In this document: one piece after another, positions 22,268-44,940 of the stretch
Position numbering within the stretch: position 1 is the stretch's first letter
Layout: each line of letters opens with the position of its first letter
Source: Sphagnum compactum
Lineage: Eukaryota; Bryophyta; Sphagnopsida; Sphagnales
Assembly: GCA_965153455.1 (NCBI GenBank)
Contig: OZ234501.1
Span: 11,222,001-11,286,000, forward strand
Direction: 5' to 3'
DNA length: 64,000 nt
Notes under the pieces: generated by a model
The model's database searches: none
Seen by the model: the letters and a program-made list of their open reading frames with translations, nothing else
What the model was told of the DNA's origin: nothing
Program-made: the position numbers and the translations under genes

Positions 22268-23930
22268 TTTACTGCCAATACAGTGCAATACTTGTTCCCA
22301 TTGTGGTTCCAGAGAGAGAACATGGCCAACAGCAGAAATCACAACACTGCTCTAAGAGGTGCGAAGATATTTCTGTACAGAAAAATCAACTGTTATGTCA
22401 TCCCATTGTACGATTTACCACATTCCAACAAGAAAGCCTCTGTGAAATTGGTCATAATTTGTGTGCAAATATGTCTTTGAAGGCAGTGTTCCTTCAAGAA
22501 TTGGGCAACCACAGGTATAATAAGCTTTTCAGAATGAGTGGACCCATATGTTCTATGAAATGTTGACCAGCCTTGCCACAAGTTTGAAGCTGCAGAGGAG
22601 GCTAGTTGTGATAATCAAACATGTGGAATGTGGGTTGTATCATGACAAACACCAAAAGACCCACCGACTCTTTGTTGTTTTGGATACAGGACAGACTGTT
22701 ACACAATTGGTACACAAGGAGTACCGATTTCCCAAAATTCATCTCTTTTGGCCTCCAGTGTGTGGATATCATGATGTATTTCATCATCTTTCTCACTTCT
22801 TTCCCAGATGTGCATTGCACACACATGATCTCAAGTTCTTTTGCGGTTTATGTTATAAGATGTCCACTGTTTATCCATTTTGGATGAAATTTACCCACCA
22901 TCATTTGTTTTTATCCATAATGAGTTAAACTTAATCATCATCATCCATTTTCATCTATAATGGGCATTCAAGACATTGTTCAGAAATGTTCTTTGGATGG
23001 TGGGTGTTATGCAAGGCTATGTGGAAGCTACCATGGTTTCTGACTTCCCCAATTTTAATAAATAAATGTCGTGCAATTCATTACTTTCAACATTGGTTCA
23101 AGCATCCCTCACAGCTTTGCAACATAATTTCTGTTTACCTTCTTTTTCATGTTTCTAGTCTCGTTGTGTTGTGAATGGAATATCATTTTGTGGTACATGT
23201 TTGCACACTTTGTGTTGTTGTGCATGCTTTTGTGCATGTTGGGATTACGCCTAAGCATGTTGCCTTGTGGAAATGTCGTGCATTTTTGCTTGTCATTACA
23301 CTTTCCACGCTTGTGATGATTTCATGTTTACAAATTATGAACAATTGCATCAAAGATTGGCAAAATCTCAAAAAACTTTTGAAACAAAACTTTCAATGCA
23401 TAACAAAACCGCCTGAACGTTGAAAGTTCTTTCTGTAAACATGCGAGAATTTTGCATTACATCATTAAGGAACAAATCCATTCTTTCAAACTTCAAATGG
23501 CATGCAATTGATGTCCATTAGGTAATCAATTCAGGTTTTCCAAAAAGCATGTCGGGTTTTTTCTCCCCCTGTTGGTACCCTCCAGATACCTTCCGGGTAT
23601 CACATAAACCCAAAACCCCCGGGTATCTGGTGGGTACCATCCGGGTATCATGGGGAATTTTTTTTTCAAAAAGAAGAAGAAGTGATGACAGTTTTCACAC
23701 CATATATAAAGGCCCCCCAATCCTAGGGCTTTACCCTACCCTTGACAATCACCACTACTAGGCTAACCATTCCCAAAAACAAAAGACCCAAAAATAAAAA
23801 CAAAACAAAAATAGACAAATGGCCCAAAATGAAGGAAAAAAAAGGGGAACAAGGCCATACATAAATAAATCATGATAACTTAATCAGGTCCCCTTCAGTA
23901 GGTACTAGGTAACCCTATCATCATTACATC
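22268..23930. other. HIRIP3 3' flank and spacer before the RZ-1 gene
   Basis: This interval holds the presumed 3' UTR of HIRIP3 (candidate AATAAA at 23057-23062) and then non-coding spacer. Open frames are short and unlike known families. Near 22880-22965 the word ATCCATTTT/TTATCCATAATGAG is partly duplicated. The hairpin-forming segment at 23573-23639 is listed separately. Confidence 0.5.
23573..23639. repeat. 18-bp imperfect inverted repeat (GGTACC/GGTATC arms)
   Basis: TGGTACCCTCCAGATACC (23573-23590) and GGTATCTGGTGGGTACCA (23622-23639) are reverse complements at 17 of 18 positions, separated by 31 bases. CCGGGTATC also occurs inside and just outside the loop, suggesting a small CCGGGTATC-based repeat unit. 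It lies between the two plus-strand genes and could fold in a transcript or be a remnant of a small element. Confidence 0.7.
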
Positions 23931-24199
23931 CAAAGTGGGCCTAAACTGAAGCTGTGATAATGGCTGGAAGATGAATAATGGATGAAATGTCGTCCACTTT
24001 CCCATGCCTTTTCATCTGCTTTTTCATCTATTCCTTAAGGCTGCCTCTTCGCTGTCTTCCCTTCTCTCGCGCGCGCGCTCTAGAGCGTCTGGTTTTCTTC
24101 TTTCTTTTTTACAGAATTCGTGCCCTTTGGTCACTTTGCGCGCTCGCGGGAACTGGATTTGCGAGCTTCGTCGTCGCTATTTCTGTTTGTTGAGGGTCA
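23931..24199 (+). promoter_or_regulatory. Likely promoter and first 5'-UTR exon of the RZ-1 gene
   Basis: A site II-like TGGGCC lies at 23936-23941, and a CpG-rich stretch (CTCGCGCGCGCGCTC near 24066, GCGCGCTCGCGGG near 24138) stands out from the AT-rich surroundings. The segment ends at a good donor, GTAAGT, at 24200. Site II and GC-rich starts are typical of constitutively expressed plant genes. The exact transcript start cannot be read from sequence. Confidence 0.45.
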
Positions 24200-25006
24200 G
24201 TAAGTAGTGTCGCTCAAAAGGAAACCCGTTATCTGTTTTGGGTCTCTTCTTTCGGCATCTGTTCTGCTGCGTCTTGTGTATGTGTATGTGTTTGTGTGTT
24301 TGGCTTTGCAGCATCCCCCCTGATCTCCTAAAACCCTTTCACTACCGGCATGTACGTTTGTATGTGTGATTGTGTGTGGGGTTTTGTGTGTTTCTATTTC
24401 GTTTATATCCTACTATGTTAATGCATGAGACTTGTGATATTTTCTTGGGCTTGTGAACTTCCAGCTGGTTTTGCTTGCTCTGCCTTTTGTTTTTCTCTCT
24501 TGTGGGATATTTAGGGTTTGGTTTTCTGTCTCTGCCGTTCGGGATTTCTTGTGTCCTCTTTTGTGTTTAGTGTGAGAAGCCTTAACTCGGAGACAGTGGT
24601 CTAACAAGAGCCAAGTTTCCAGCTGCTGACACATTTCGCTCTTGTGCCCTTTTCTTGGGTTCTTACGGTGCCCATTTCCTTTCCTTCACGCTGAGGCTTC
24701 TGGACTAAGAGAGGAAACCGCTGGGGATTACAATTCTGGGGTTTCATTCCCTTTCATGGAGCAAGTTTGTTCCTGAAATGTTTCGTTTCTAAGCTCTGGT
24801 GGTTTTTGTTGCACTGTTTCTGACATCCATCCACATGTCTCATGCATGGGTCACCCTGAATGCTTTCGAATTTTTTCATCTTTTGGGCTTGCAGTCTGAA
24901 TCCTCAGACTCATTTCCTTTCTGCAAGTTTATTTGAAGACAAACATTTTGAAAAATAGTCCCAAGAGTCTCTTGTTACTTACAAACTTGCTGTCCTTTGG
25001 TTGCAG
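24200..25006 (+). other. Predicted 5'-UTR intron of the RZ-1 gene
   Basis: Donor CA|GTAAGT at 24200 and acceptor TTTGGTTGCAG at 25006 bracket about 807 bases of T-rich sequence with no start codon in a long frame. The coding start lies 21 bases past the acceptor. Leader introns often raise expression of plant RNA-binding protein genes; that role here is inferred. Confidence 0.55.
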
Positions 25007-25027
25007 AAGATTTCGTGACACAAGGTT

Positions 25028-26344
25028 ATGGCAGAAGTGGAGGAGTACCGGTGTTTTGTGGGGGGTCTATCTCGGAATACAACTGACCAAGGATTGGAGG
25101 ATGCATTCCGATCTTTTGGAAATGTTCTCGATGCCAAGGTAAGGATTAAGGATTTTTGTATAGTTTTTGTCCTGATGATTTTGCTTCCTGTTCTGAAAAC
25201 AATGTCAGAGGAATTCTTCTGGTTTTTTCTTTTTTATCTTGTTGATTGACTGAGTGAAGTCATATTGCCATCATCATAACTGTGAGTTCTCCTTCCCCGC
25301 ATCCAAACAAGCATTTGATGATGACCTTGTTATTGAAGTGGCTTCGCATTGCCTGTTTCTGTGTGGTGTTTGAAGGTGATAACAGACAAGGAAACAGGCC
25401 AACCTCGTGGGTTTGGCTTTGTCAATTTTGGTGATGAGCGGTCAATGGAGGATGCAATTGAGAGCCTTCATGGAAAGGACTTGGATGGGCGTAACATAAC
25501 TGTAAACCGAGCAAAGCCAAAGGGTCGTGATGGAGGTGACCGTGGGTATTCAGGTGGAGGTGGAAGAGGAAGAGATGGTGGTGGAGGTGGAGGTGGAGGG
25601 GGAGGAGACTGTTTCAAATGTGGGCAGCCGGGTCACTGGGCCCGGGAATGCCCTGGTGGTGGTGGTGGCGGCGGTGGTCGGTATTCTTCTCGGGATGGCG
25701 ATTCTGGAAGGTAAAGAATTACACACAAAACCCATCAGTGCATGTGTATTCTCTTCTCTATTCATACTGGATTGGCAAGTCCCTCTTGAGGAAGCTGTTT
25801 TCAGGATTCACTCAGAGGTTTTGCAATCATCAGTTTTGGATGTTTGTCTCAACATTCTACATTTTAGGACAAATCATTGTTGTCATGGAATTCATTACGC
25901 TGTCCTCTATGGTTGCATGCTTTGTCTTGCTTTGGACATCCAGATAGTTCACATGTAGTTACTCCCTACTGGAAGGCAGAGGTTTAGCATGGGTGTTCAT
26001 GAAACTGAATCTAGGATGCCACTCTCTCGTTCTAAGTGATGGTTATTATGGTGGTGGTAATGACTGGTTGTGGAAGCAGGAGTGGAAGCCGCTATGGTGA
26101 CCAGGGAGGCAGTGATAGGTATGGTGATCGGTCAGGTGGCAGTGACCGTAGCAGAAGCTCAGGTGGGTATGGGAAAGAAGGACGTTCAGAAAATCGTGAC
26201 AGGGACAGTGGCCGCAATGGTGCTGGTGGTGACCGGTATGGCAGTGGCAGTGGTGGAGGCTCCTCACGCTATGAAGGGGGGTCCAAAGATCGCTCTGGTC
26301 CTTATGATCGTCCGAGTGGTGGCAGCCGGTCGTCCCATGATTGA
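25028..26344 (+). CDS. RZ-1: RZ-1-type glycine-rich RNA-binding protein (RRM + CCHC zinc knuckle)
   Basis: Coding exons 25028-25138, 25376-25710 and 26080-26344 join in phase to give 236 residues. An N-terminal RRM has RNP2 CFVGGL (9-14) and RNP1 RGFGFVNF (48-55). A Gly/Arg-rich stretch leads to one CCHC knuckle, CFKCGQPGHWAREC (116-129). A long Gly/Ser/Arg/Asp tail with SDRYGDRSGGSDR-like repeats follows and ends SSHD. This order and size are those of plant RZ-1 (RZ-1A/B/C) proteins, nuclear hnRNP-like factors that bind RNA and influence splicing, cold response and development. The ATG follows the leader-intron acceptor closely and starts MAEVEEYRCF, matching the family. Intron 1 divides the RRM after residue 37. 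The donor AG|GTAAAG at 25711 reads into an in-frame TAA if not spliced, so intron retention would remove the tail. Which RZ-1 paralogue it matches cannot be told. Confidence 0.95.
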
Positions 26345-28024
26345 GGGGGGGATGAGAATGCACCTGGAGAGTGCCTGCTTGTCATCGTGCTGGTTTTTGT
26401 GATGGTGACCCAACTGTGTGCTGTGTGCACGTTGTCATCGAAATTGGTCACATTTTGACAGGAAAAACAATATAAACAGGTCACATAAGAATCCTAACAG
26501 AAGGAAAATGGACCTACTGCTGAAAAGATGAGAGCAGACGGACCGAATATTTTATTGCAAAAGTGAAGCAACTGAACCAATCAGTCAAGGAAGGTACTAC
26601 CCAAACCAAAGGAGGAATGCTCGCAGTAACAATTTTGCAAAGGATGTTGGAAAAGGCAATCTCTCTAATTTTCCCTCAAAACCGGATTTGTCTGAAAAGC
26701 TTTATGTGAGGGTTTCTTCTGCTGCTTGTATCTTCTGCCTCTTTTTTCTGTAGTTTTCAACTGTCTCTGGATCTTTCTGGATCCAAAGCACTGCTGAAGG
26801 CTTCACTGCATTCACCATCATACCTCAATGAAAAGTGGAAACAAGCACCTTTCCCTATCAAAGAAGATTACTACAAGATCTGTAAAAACCTCAAATCTAA
26901 AATAGTCGAAATGTCTCCTCTTTGACAAATATTTCTCTGAACGCAATGATCAACCACCAACACCTGCAATGAAAGAGACTTCAAATAACAGAAGAACAAT
27001 AAAATAACTTGTTATGGCTCTGTTGTAATGATGGGATACAGATCTTTGAAGATAATTCTATGTATGAAAGACAATTTCTGATTCTGACAGACACAGCAGA
27101 TTGGACAGGTGTACCCACAGCTACGGTTACCTGAGACTTTCTGATCTGTTTTGATGTTTAGATACAACATCAAAACAGATGAGACTTTGAACTGAGCCAC
27201 ATTTGGAATCTATGCAAGACACATAGTCTGGCATTCAATTAACAGCTGCAGAGTCAAATGCATATGCCTCTGTCCATGATCTGCTATACTCGCAAATAGT
27301 TGAAAGAACAAAGAGTCAAGTGACTTGGAAATGGATAAAAAGGACAACTCCGCATATGTGAATATCTATGGCCTGTGCTGTTCTCACATGGCATTGCCAG
27401 ATGCAATTATCCTCAGATCTGTCTCTTCTCCCAGAGATGGACTGGTTCTAACTTCTAACAGTGCAATAGACCATTCCACCTCCAGGCAGTAATCATAAGG
27501 TTGAAGAGAAGGCATTTGAAAGGGGGCAATAGACGTAAAGAGCAATGGAGACGGGGATTTGAGACTCTCGTCCATGGTGTAGTTAGTCCTTTACTGTCAT
27601 TGGAATCAAGCTCTTGAAGATGTGCAATTGATGAAACACCCTAGTTTCTGTGCAATGAAATCTGCTATCAATGGATCATTGGATCGCATGGCAGTGATCT
27701 ATGCAGCAAACTGTAGAAAAATACATAGCAGTAATGAGGTTTTCAGGGTGAGAAGCTGTGACAAGATTCATGATGTTGGCTTGTGCAAGTTGGTTGGGTT
27801 TAGGGTTTAGGCCCTGCTGGAGTATGTGAAGCTTCAGGCACTGAAGAAAATTGCTGCTTGGAAACTCTCTGCCACCACACTCACAAGTTGCTTCACATGC
27901 CAGCCAACAAATGTTTTTGAAGAAAGTGCTCTTACCCTCCTCAGGTCATGTGCATCTGGACAATTGTCCAATTAACAAAGAGAACTGGAAGACAATCTCT
28001 TCCTCATAACTTGAGCATACTGGC
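26345..28024. other. Spacer between convergent RZ-1 and ABCC13 genes
   Basis: The interval holds both 3' UTRs and spacer. No other gene is supported. A short TTTAGGGTTTAGG run lies at 27798-27810. The open frames here lack recognisable motifs and continuity. Confidence 0.6.
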
Positions 28025-38340
<10,316 letters not shown>

Positions 38341-39900
38341 GGTATCTCGTCCCCCGTCCCTGCCCTAAAAAATTGAAGTTGCAGCCTCTGGAAAATGGAA
38401 AGTAAACACAAAAAAACAAAAGCTCAAGACTCAGAGCTCAGAGCTCGGAATCAGCAGTTTCAGGTAGCAGTGCTTCAACAACAGATCATGGACATACTTG
38501 GGAAATTAAAAACCCCTAGAAAACCTTCTCTCTATCTCTGTCTCCCTCTCTATGGCTTGACAACGTTTCATTACTAATCTCAATCTGGCAACCCAAATGG
38601 AAGCTGCTACAAATAGGTGAGAAACTTTGATACAAATCCTCAAACTCCAGCAAGCAATTGAGAAGATGAAATGCGGAAGGCATGCGCAAATGCGGTGGTG
38701 AAGAACTTCATACAAAATCCTCAAAACTTCATCGCCATCATCACTTCATAAAAAAATGCTGAAAAAACTTTTTTATTATGTATGTAACAGAATCCCATTA
38801 CTACTTACACAGAAAGAAAATCATGGTGATGGTGTGGCTTGATCTCTGCTCCCTGGCTGCTACACAAATTCTTCTTCAGAATTGTAAATCTCAGAAACTC
38901 TTACTTCACCATCATCACCCACTGTTAAAGATTGAAGAAGACCAACAAAAAAGCGCAAATTGGGTGTCTTGCAAATTGGCGTGTCTTTATGAAACTCACA
39001 ATCTGAGAAGGAAACACAAAACAAAATTTCCAAACAGCAGCAAAACAACACCACTACTCAACATAAATCATCATCTTGGGTACTGTTGCAAATCTGTCAC
39101 TATGGCCTGAAAAAGCTTTGAATCTTTGTACAACAGAAGGAAATTTTTTTTTGCTGCTGCTGCTGCTCATCATCATCATCATCATCAGCATCATCAAACT
39201 GCTGCAGCATTCAGTCCACCCAATTCACTGCACAAATTTGAGCAGCTACTTAACTTTTTTACACAATACAGCAGCACTAACAGAAAAGACACCAAATTTC
39301 CAAATCAAAAAAGACTGCACCACCACCACAACAACAACAGAAAACAGAAGAAGAGAACCCAACTGGGAGCATCATCATCATCATCATCATCCTACCCACA
39401 AAACAATCATCACAAGATTCCCAACAAATGCATCAAATCCCATCAAACCCATCACATCCATCAAACTATAAACATGGAAAATTTCTCGGATCACTCATGA
39501 AGGAGTCAAACTGCATTTCATGGCCTTCACAATAATGGGTTAACTGCAAAATCTGACAGAGTCAAGTAGGTTGGTATTTGATGAGTTTTTTTTCTTCCCT
39601 ATTTGTTACTGGTTGCAAAGGCTACCTTGGGTGCATGAGGGGAAGAGGTGGGTGGATGGGTGAGTGGGTGGGTGATTTCTCTGAGAGAAACAGAGGTGTG
39701 CAACAGATTGATAGAGTCTCAGAAAGGAGGCACAGGGAATATGTACTATGGAATGATCAAGCCCACTGCCCATTATCTTGGGTAATGTGCCAGGCAAAGC
39801 CCATTACAACAAGCTTGGCAATGCACCCAACATTAAGGTCTGGGGTGCGAGATTATGCCATTTTTCCTTCACATTATATGACATAACCTTCTCATGATGA
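38341..39900. other. ABCC13 5' flank with CAT/GCT trinucleotide repeats
   Basis: This must hold the ABCC13 leader and promoter (minus strand) and possibly unrecognised 5' exons. CATCATCATCATCATCATC-type runs lie at about 39169-39190 and 39371-39392, with GCTGCTGCTGCTGC at about 39154-39168. On the plus strand they make His- or Ser-rich open frames that are repeat artefacts. GGGTGGGTGAGTGGGTGGGTG-like sequence lies near 39645-39675. No TMD0-like exon was found. Confidence 0.5.
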
Positions 39901-42900
39901 TCATTCATTCATGATGAAGAATTTTGCTTCAAGGATGGCTGAATGTAGTTGAAATCTGGATGAATATGTTTAATGGATATGCTTGGATAGTAGGTTTTGG
40001 TGTGCCTCCATTTTTGTTACACTCCTCTCCTCTAAAGAATCTCTCTTTTTTCTTGCATTCATGGCTCATAAGAATATTGCTCACACACACATGATTGTGC
40101 ATGTAAGCCTTTGATTTTGATACCTAGCTTACATTGCTTTCTATTGTAAGAATAATGTACCTTAACACCACGTTTTTATAATACAATGAACAAAATATCA
40201 CACCATATATCAATCTTGACAAGACATCATTACATATTGTGCTTACGCAAAACATGCCATTCATAAAACTAACATCATCTTGTTAACCTTGACACAACAC
40301 AATTGTGCACTCCAAAAATTGTTCATGAAGTTATTAGCTTAAAACAATTCTTTGTTCCAAATTTGTCAATAAGATCAAACAAGTTCCATTTTGCCTACAT
40401 GAAGTGCAACCGTCCCATGCATGACAAAACTTAACATGTTGGACGAATTTTAGTAAAAAATCAAGAATGAAAACATCATGATCTTGTTTAAATTTTTTTA
40501 ATTCATATCTACATATCAATTATTTGACCATTTTTTAATTAAAATATTGGGGCTTGAACAAATTGTTGATGTCGATACCACTTTTGCAAATTCAACGACA
40601 TTATTAAAATACTTATTGCATTTACACACAAGGATCCAAGGTTCTAAGTTAAGGAAGGAGACATGGGTGTGGGAAAAGGCTTGCATCAATTCTATCTAGA
40701 GGCCCAAAAAACCTCAACACATTAATGAAGAAAAAATACAAAACTCAATCCTAACATGTGTGTTAAAAGTGTTTAGGTGGGTGGCTCTTTCAATGGATCA
40801 AATTTATTTAATTTCATTTACATAATTCATACTTAACCAAATTTATCACTCGAAAATGGACTAATATGAAATTTTATTCACCGAAAGTGATCCACCTTAA
40901 TTTGTAACTACCTTATAGTCTACAATTTGCAAATTTGCAACAATGACACTTTAACATTTTAACCATATACCTTAGATTTGACCAAACATTATGAGTTGAT
41001 GATAGTGGGTTGGGAAGAATATGGTATATGGTGGTAGGACAATTTTGCCTTTCGGATTGAATTGTCATGTTGCAAATTACTAGTCTCCCTTTTCGTTATG
41101 AACCTTTTACTACCTACAACCTCCAATTTTTAATTTGCAAGTTTACAAGTTAGGTGTTGACGTTCCAACATGCCTTGACATTATAATGTGTCATTTCATT
41201 GTGTTATAACGGACAATTAGTTGCACTATAAAGTTGTGTATTATCTTTGTGGATGTGCAATTCGTGAGATCATTGTGAAAGTTTTGTCCCATATTGTCAC
41301 CAATTGTGTTTTGAATCAAAGTTGCAAACATTGGCTCCTTGGAGACGCCCTATAATTTGTGGTTTACACTAGTCAATCATTACATGATGAACTTCCAAGT
41401 CAAATTGTGTTTGACATTTTGGGTGATCTAGAAGTAAATGTTTTTAATGCAAAGTTGGAAGATCTAGATGTTTCATATGAAGTGCTAGGTTTTGTAAATG
41501 CTTCCACCTTTTATCTTTTTTTTGCATGGATTTGAAAGGGAAAAAAATCATAATATCTTGGTTTCAATGTTGGATCCCACATTTAAGAATATATGTATGG
41601 TCGTTAATTATGTGGGATAGGAAAATGCAACAAGATTAGTAGTTTTTTATACGACCAATTATTCAAGTTGTTGTTAGTGTAGTGTTGTAAATCATGAAAA
41701 CTACATGCAATTGATGAGCCTACACCCCAAATTGCACAAGTGAATTTTACAGATCTTTTTTTTACAACTAAAACAAATTATGACATTTTGCATCATTAGT
41801 GTCAAATGAATTAAATGGGTTCCACCACTATTCAGCTGATGCATATTTCAAATGTGCTTTAACTTGGTGACACACAAAACAACACAAATTCCCTACCATT
41901 TCAAAGTTGGTAAAACACATTCTTGGTATTCTTGCAAACCAATTAAATTGAAATTAAAGGATTTTTTATGTTATAAGAATCCTCACAACATTTCACAAAT
42001 GTTTTTAAATTGATCATCTTGATAAAATTATTTTTGTTAACAAGAATTGGTTAATTGATTCATGCATTATGTGTTTAAAGTTGATTGATTTTATAAATGC
42101 ATGTGAAGTAAAGTCAATTTTGACTTGATGTGAAATTTTGAAGATGAAGTTGAGTGGGAAGAATTTTTTGAACTTTGTGGTTTGTGACTTGCAACATGGT
42201 GTATCTAATATTTACCTTTATGTTGAAAAATGCAAATACAATTATGTTAGTGTTTGTTTCAACTATTTTTGAGATGATTCAAGAAACGATGGATTCTACC
42301 AATGTCTTGTCCCTTGGATACATAATTAATAGATGGTATGAAGTTGTTGTATGTGTTTTGTTCATATAACTATAATTTGTTTTATGATAGTGTCCAAGTG
42401 AGGTGACCTCCTAAAAACAATGAAACCCCAACATGTCAAGGTTTTTGGGCTAAAGCATGGATAATGAAGTTGGAGGGGGGTGATGTTGTCTTTATGTTGC
42501 AATTATTGCAAAGTGGGGAAAGAAGTGGAATTATATTGTGTTGGTGTGGGAACACAATGTTAGTGGTGGGATGGGATTTTGTTAAGGTGGGGTTCAATTT
42601 TGGGTTTGTTGTGGTTCTTGGGACTTTTAAAAGTTTTTTTTGGGATTTCGACAATCTTATGTTTCCAAAAATTTAGGCATATATACAAGGGGTATTTGGT
42701 GGAAGATGAAAGCATATTTGGCAAAATGCAACATAAAATTTTGATTAGAAATTTATTTTTATTTTTTTCAAAGATAGGCTATTTTTGTTTAATACAAGAT
42801 AATACTTTAGGTTAAGACCAAGGATATAATGTAATTGCGTCAAAAATGAATTTGTTCATTTGTTCACATTGTTTTTCTTTTTATGAACGCTTGCATGCAT

Positions 42901-43985
42901 GATGCTTATTGTAATCTATGACACAACAAATCTTCACAAAGATTTCATTTTGGTCTTTAATCTTCACAATGACTTGAGTTTCTAGTCTTTTCAATTTACC
43001 ATGTTGAGGTTTTTAGTAAATTCCATTTGCAAGAATCAACCTAATTTTCCCAATTAGGGTATTTGAAAAAGCCAATTAATATGTTTTTATGGGCATTTGT
43101 CAAATTCCCTAATCATATAACCACCAACCCAATCCAATTTAAATTTACCCATGGTTCATATGCATCATCTTCAATTTTCAAATGACTCAGGGATGGTTAT
43201 GTATTTATCCATTTTTTTATTTACCTAAACTCTCACAATTCTTTAGATTTTGAATTTCGAAAGACTTGGACTTGACTATTATGAAGCAACTCAAATACAT
43301 GCCCAACACTATTATAAACACATCAAAAATTGATATCAAAACCCCCTTGGAAACACTTGGACTATCACAACCTTAACTTGGTTGAATGTAAATTCTTTAG
43401 GGTGCACCACCTGAATTAGGTGTAATTCTGGATGTAGTCTTTAATCGTATTTTATATTCTGATTCCCATTCACAATAATGATAAAAAATTATCATATTTT
43501 GATGTATGATAATGTAGACCAATTTATATGTATAAACATCAACCTCATTCATTTTGTGTCCATGTTGATGGTGAAACATGACTAATAAACAATACAAATC
43601 TAAAAAGCATGAAAGGGTGATATATCATGTAACAAGATTTTTGGTACACCGTGTAACCAACTCTTGGGTTTGATAAAAAAAATTCCTTTTAAAAATCAAA
43701 GCAAGCCAAAGGCTTCCCTTCTTATAAAGCTAAATGCAAGTATGAAATGTTGAATGAACATAATAAAGTGGCATGAATTTCCACACAATCAAAATTCTTG
43801 TTTAATTAACTTAACTTTAAAATCATAGGGAGATTATTTTGTTAATGAACAATATCCCACATGCTAAGAATAAACCGTCACCTCTTGGCAATAAACCAAC
43901 TTTGATTATGTTCTTACTTAAAGTTTAATAGTAGTCTCTCTTAAATCTTATAATTATTTTCATATGGCTTTGACAATTCTAAAAA
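39900..43985. other. AT-rich intergenic DNA
   Basis: No gene or full mobile element is supported. TTGTTGTTAGTGTAGTG ending at 41684 resembles the inverted end of a CACTA-type element (CACTACACTAACAACAA on the minus strand), but no partner end was found. A 60-80 codon open frame near 42464-42815 has no recognisable domain. Confidence 0.5.
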
Positions 43986-44004
43986 ATGTTGAAATATTAT
44001 ATGT

Positions 44005-44940
44005 GTCGTAACCCTAGCCTTGGGTTCGCGACCAAGGCAAAGGGTTTGCAAGGTTGCGGGCCAAGAGGGAAGCCCGGGAGTCACACCGCATGCTCCCGAG
44101 AGGGTAAGAAAGTGTGAGGGACCTTCACACTCCCAAGGCAACTCCCACTTTGGTAGATGGAGTCCCGATGAAGTCCTGAACCTTCAGAGGACAATTTCAG
44201 GGGTCCAAACTCAGTGGCTTGAAGAGTTCCTTACATCATTGGAAAGCTCTTGGAACGTAGATGTCTAAAATGGGCTCGCATGACTCATTTGAATATTTGA
44301 AAAACAAGTTATGGCCAAAAGAAGGGCCGAGAGTCAAATTAACAATTTGACTCCTGACCGCTAAAAGTCAATAATCGACTCGATTTCCTTGCGTGCAAGT
44401 GGCATGCAACATATCGTTGGAAAGCTCTCAACGAGGGCTACAACTTTTCTTTAGACCTCATTTCGATCGAAGGTTTTCTCGCAAAGGTTATGGGGCCCCA
44501 AAGTCGCAAGAGTCCCAACTTTGGTAATTTCGGGACTCCCACTTGGGAGTCCTGGGACAAAATGTCATTTGGATGTGGGCCTTGTGGAGAGGCACAAAGT
44601 ATACTATAAGGGAGAAGGTGGTGGCTTCCCCCAAGTCCAGGCCATGGTGAGTCTTGTGAGTCCGAGTTGCCCATGGCTCGTCTTAGCACTAAAAATGCTC
44701 CAACTATGCACTAACCACCTTGTGTTGGTTTTGTGCAGGTGTGTGTGAGTAGTTGATGCTTGTCATTCTTCCTAGTCCCATCCCGGAGCTCCAGCACGCC
44801 CCTATACCCCTCCAAAGTGCTGTGAGCCAGGGAGCGTGCCCCGACTCCTTACCCTTCCGCTATTTTCTGTTTGAACTCACATTTGAATCCCTCAAGGAGT
44901 TGGGAGCGCGTCAATATGACTCCTTCATAGAACAATGATA
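44005..44940. mobile_element. GC-richer island, probable LTR-type repeat remnant
   Basis: The segment contrasts with its AT-rich flanks and opens with TGTCGTAACCCTAGCCTTGG. It contains two related submodules, both built around TTGGAAAGCTCT and ending near AAGTTATGG/AAGGTTATGG, at about 44229-44305 and 44413-44493. ACTCCCACTT, GGAGTCC and GGGACTCC words are repeated. Such TTGGAAAGCTC...GTTATGG modules occur in many plant LTR retrotransposon terminal regions, from general knowledge. No protein motif is seen, so it may be a solo LTR or a non-autonomous element. Edges are approximate. Confidence 0.45.

Noticed and set aside
39076-39500. Plus-strand His-, Ser- and Asn-rich open frames of 124-131 codons
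   Set aside because: They come from CAT/AAC trinucleotide runs in the ABCC13 upstream region and have no similarity to known proteins.
39880-39905. ACATAACCTTCTCATGATG as another copy of the 153-bp repeat core
   Set aside because: Only about ten bases match and the conserved CACAAAGTGTCA part is absent.
44810-44840. AGCCAGGGAGCGTGCC resembling part of a conserved miRNA
   Set aside because: The match to known miRNA families is partial and no complementary arm is present nearby.
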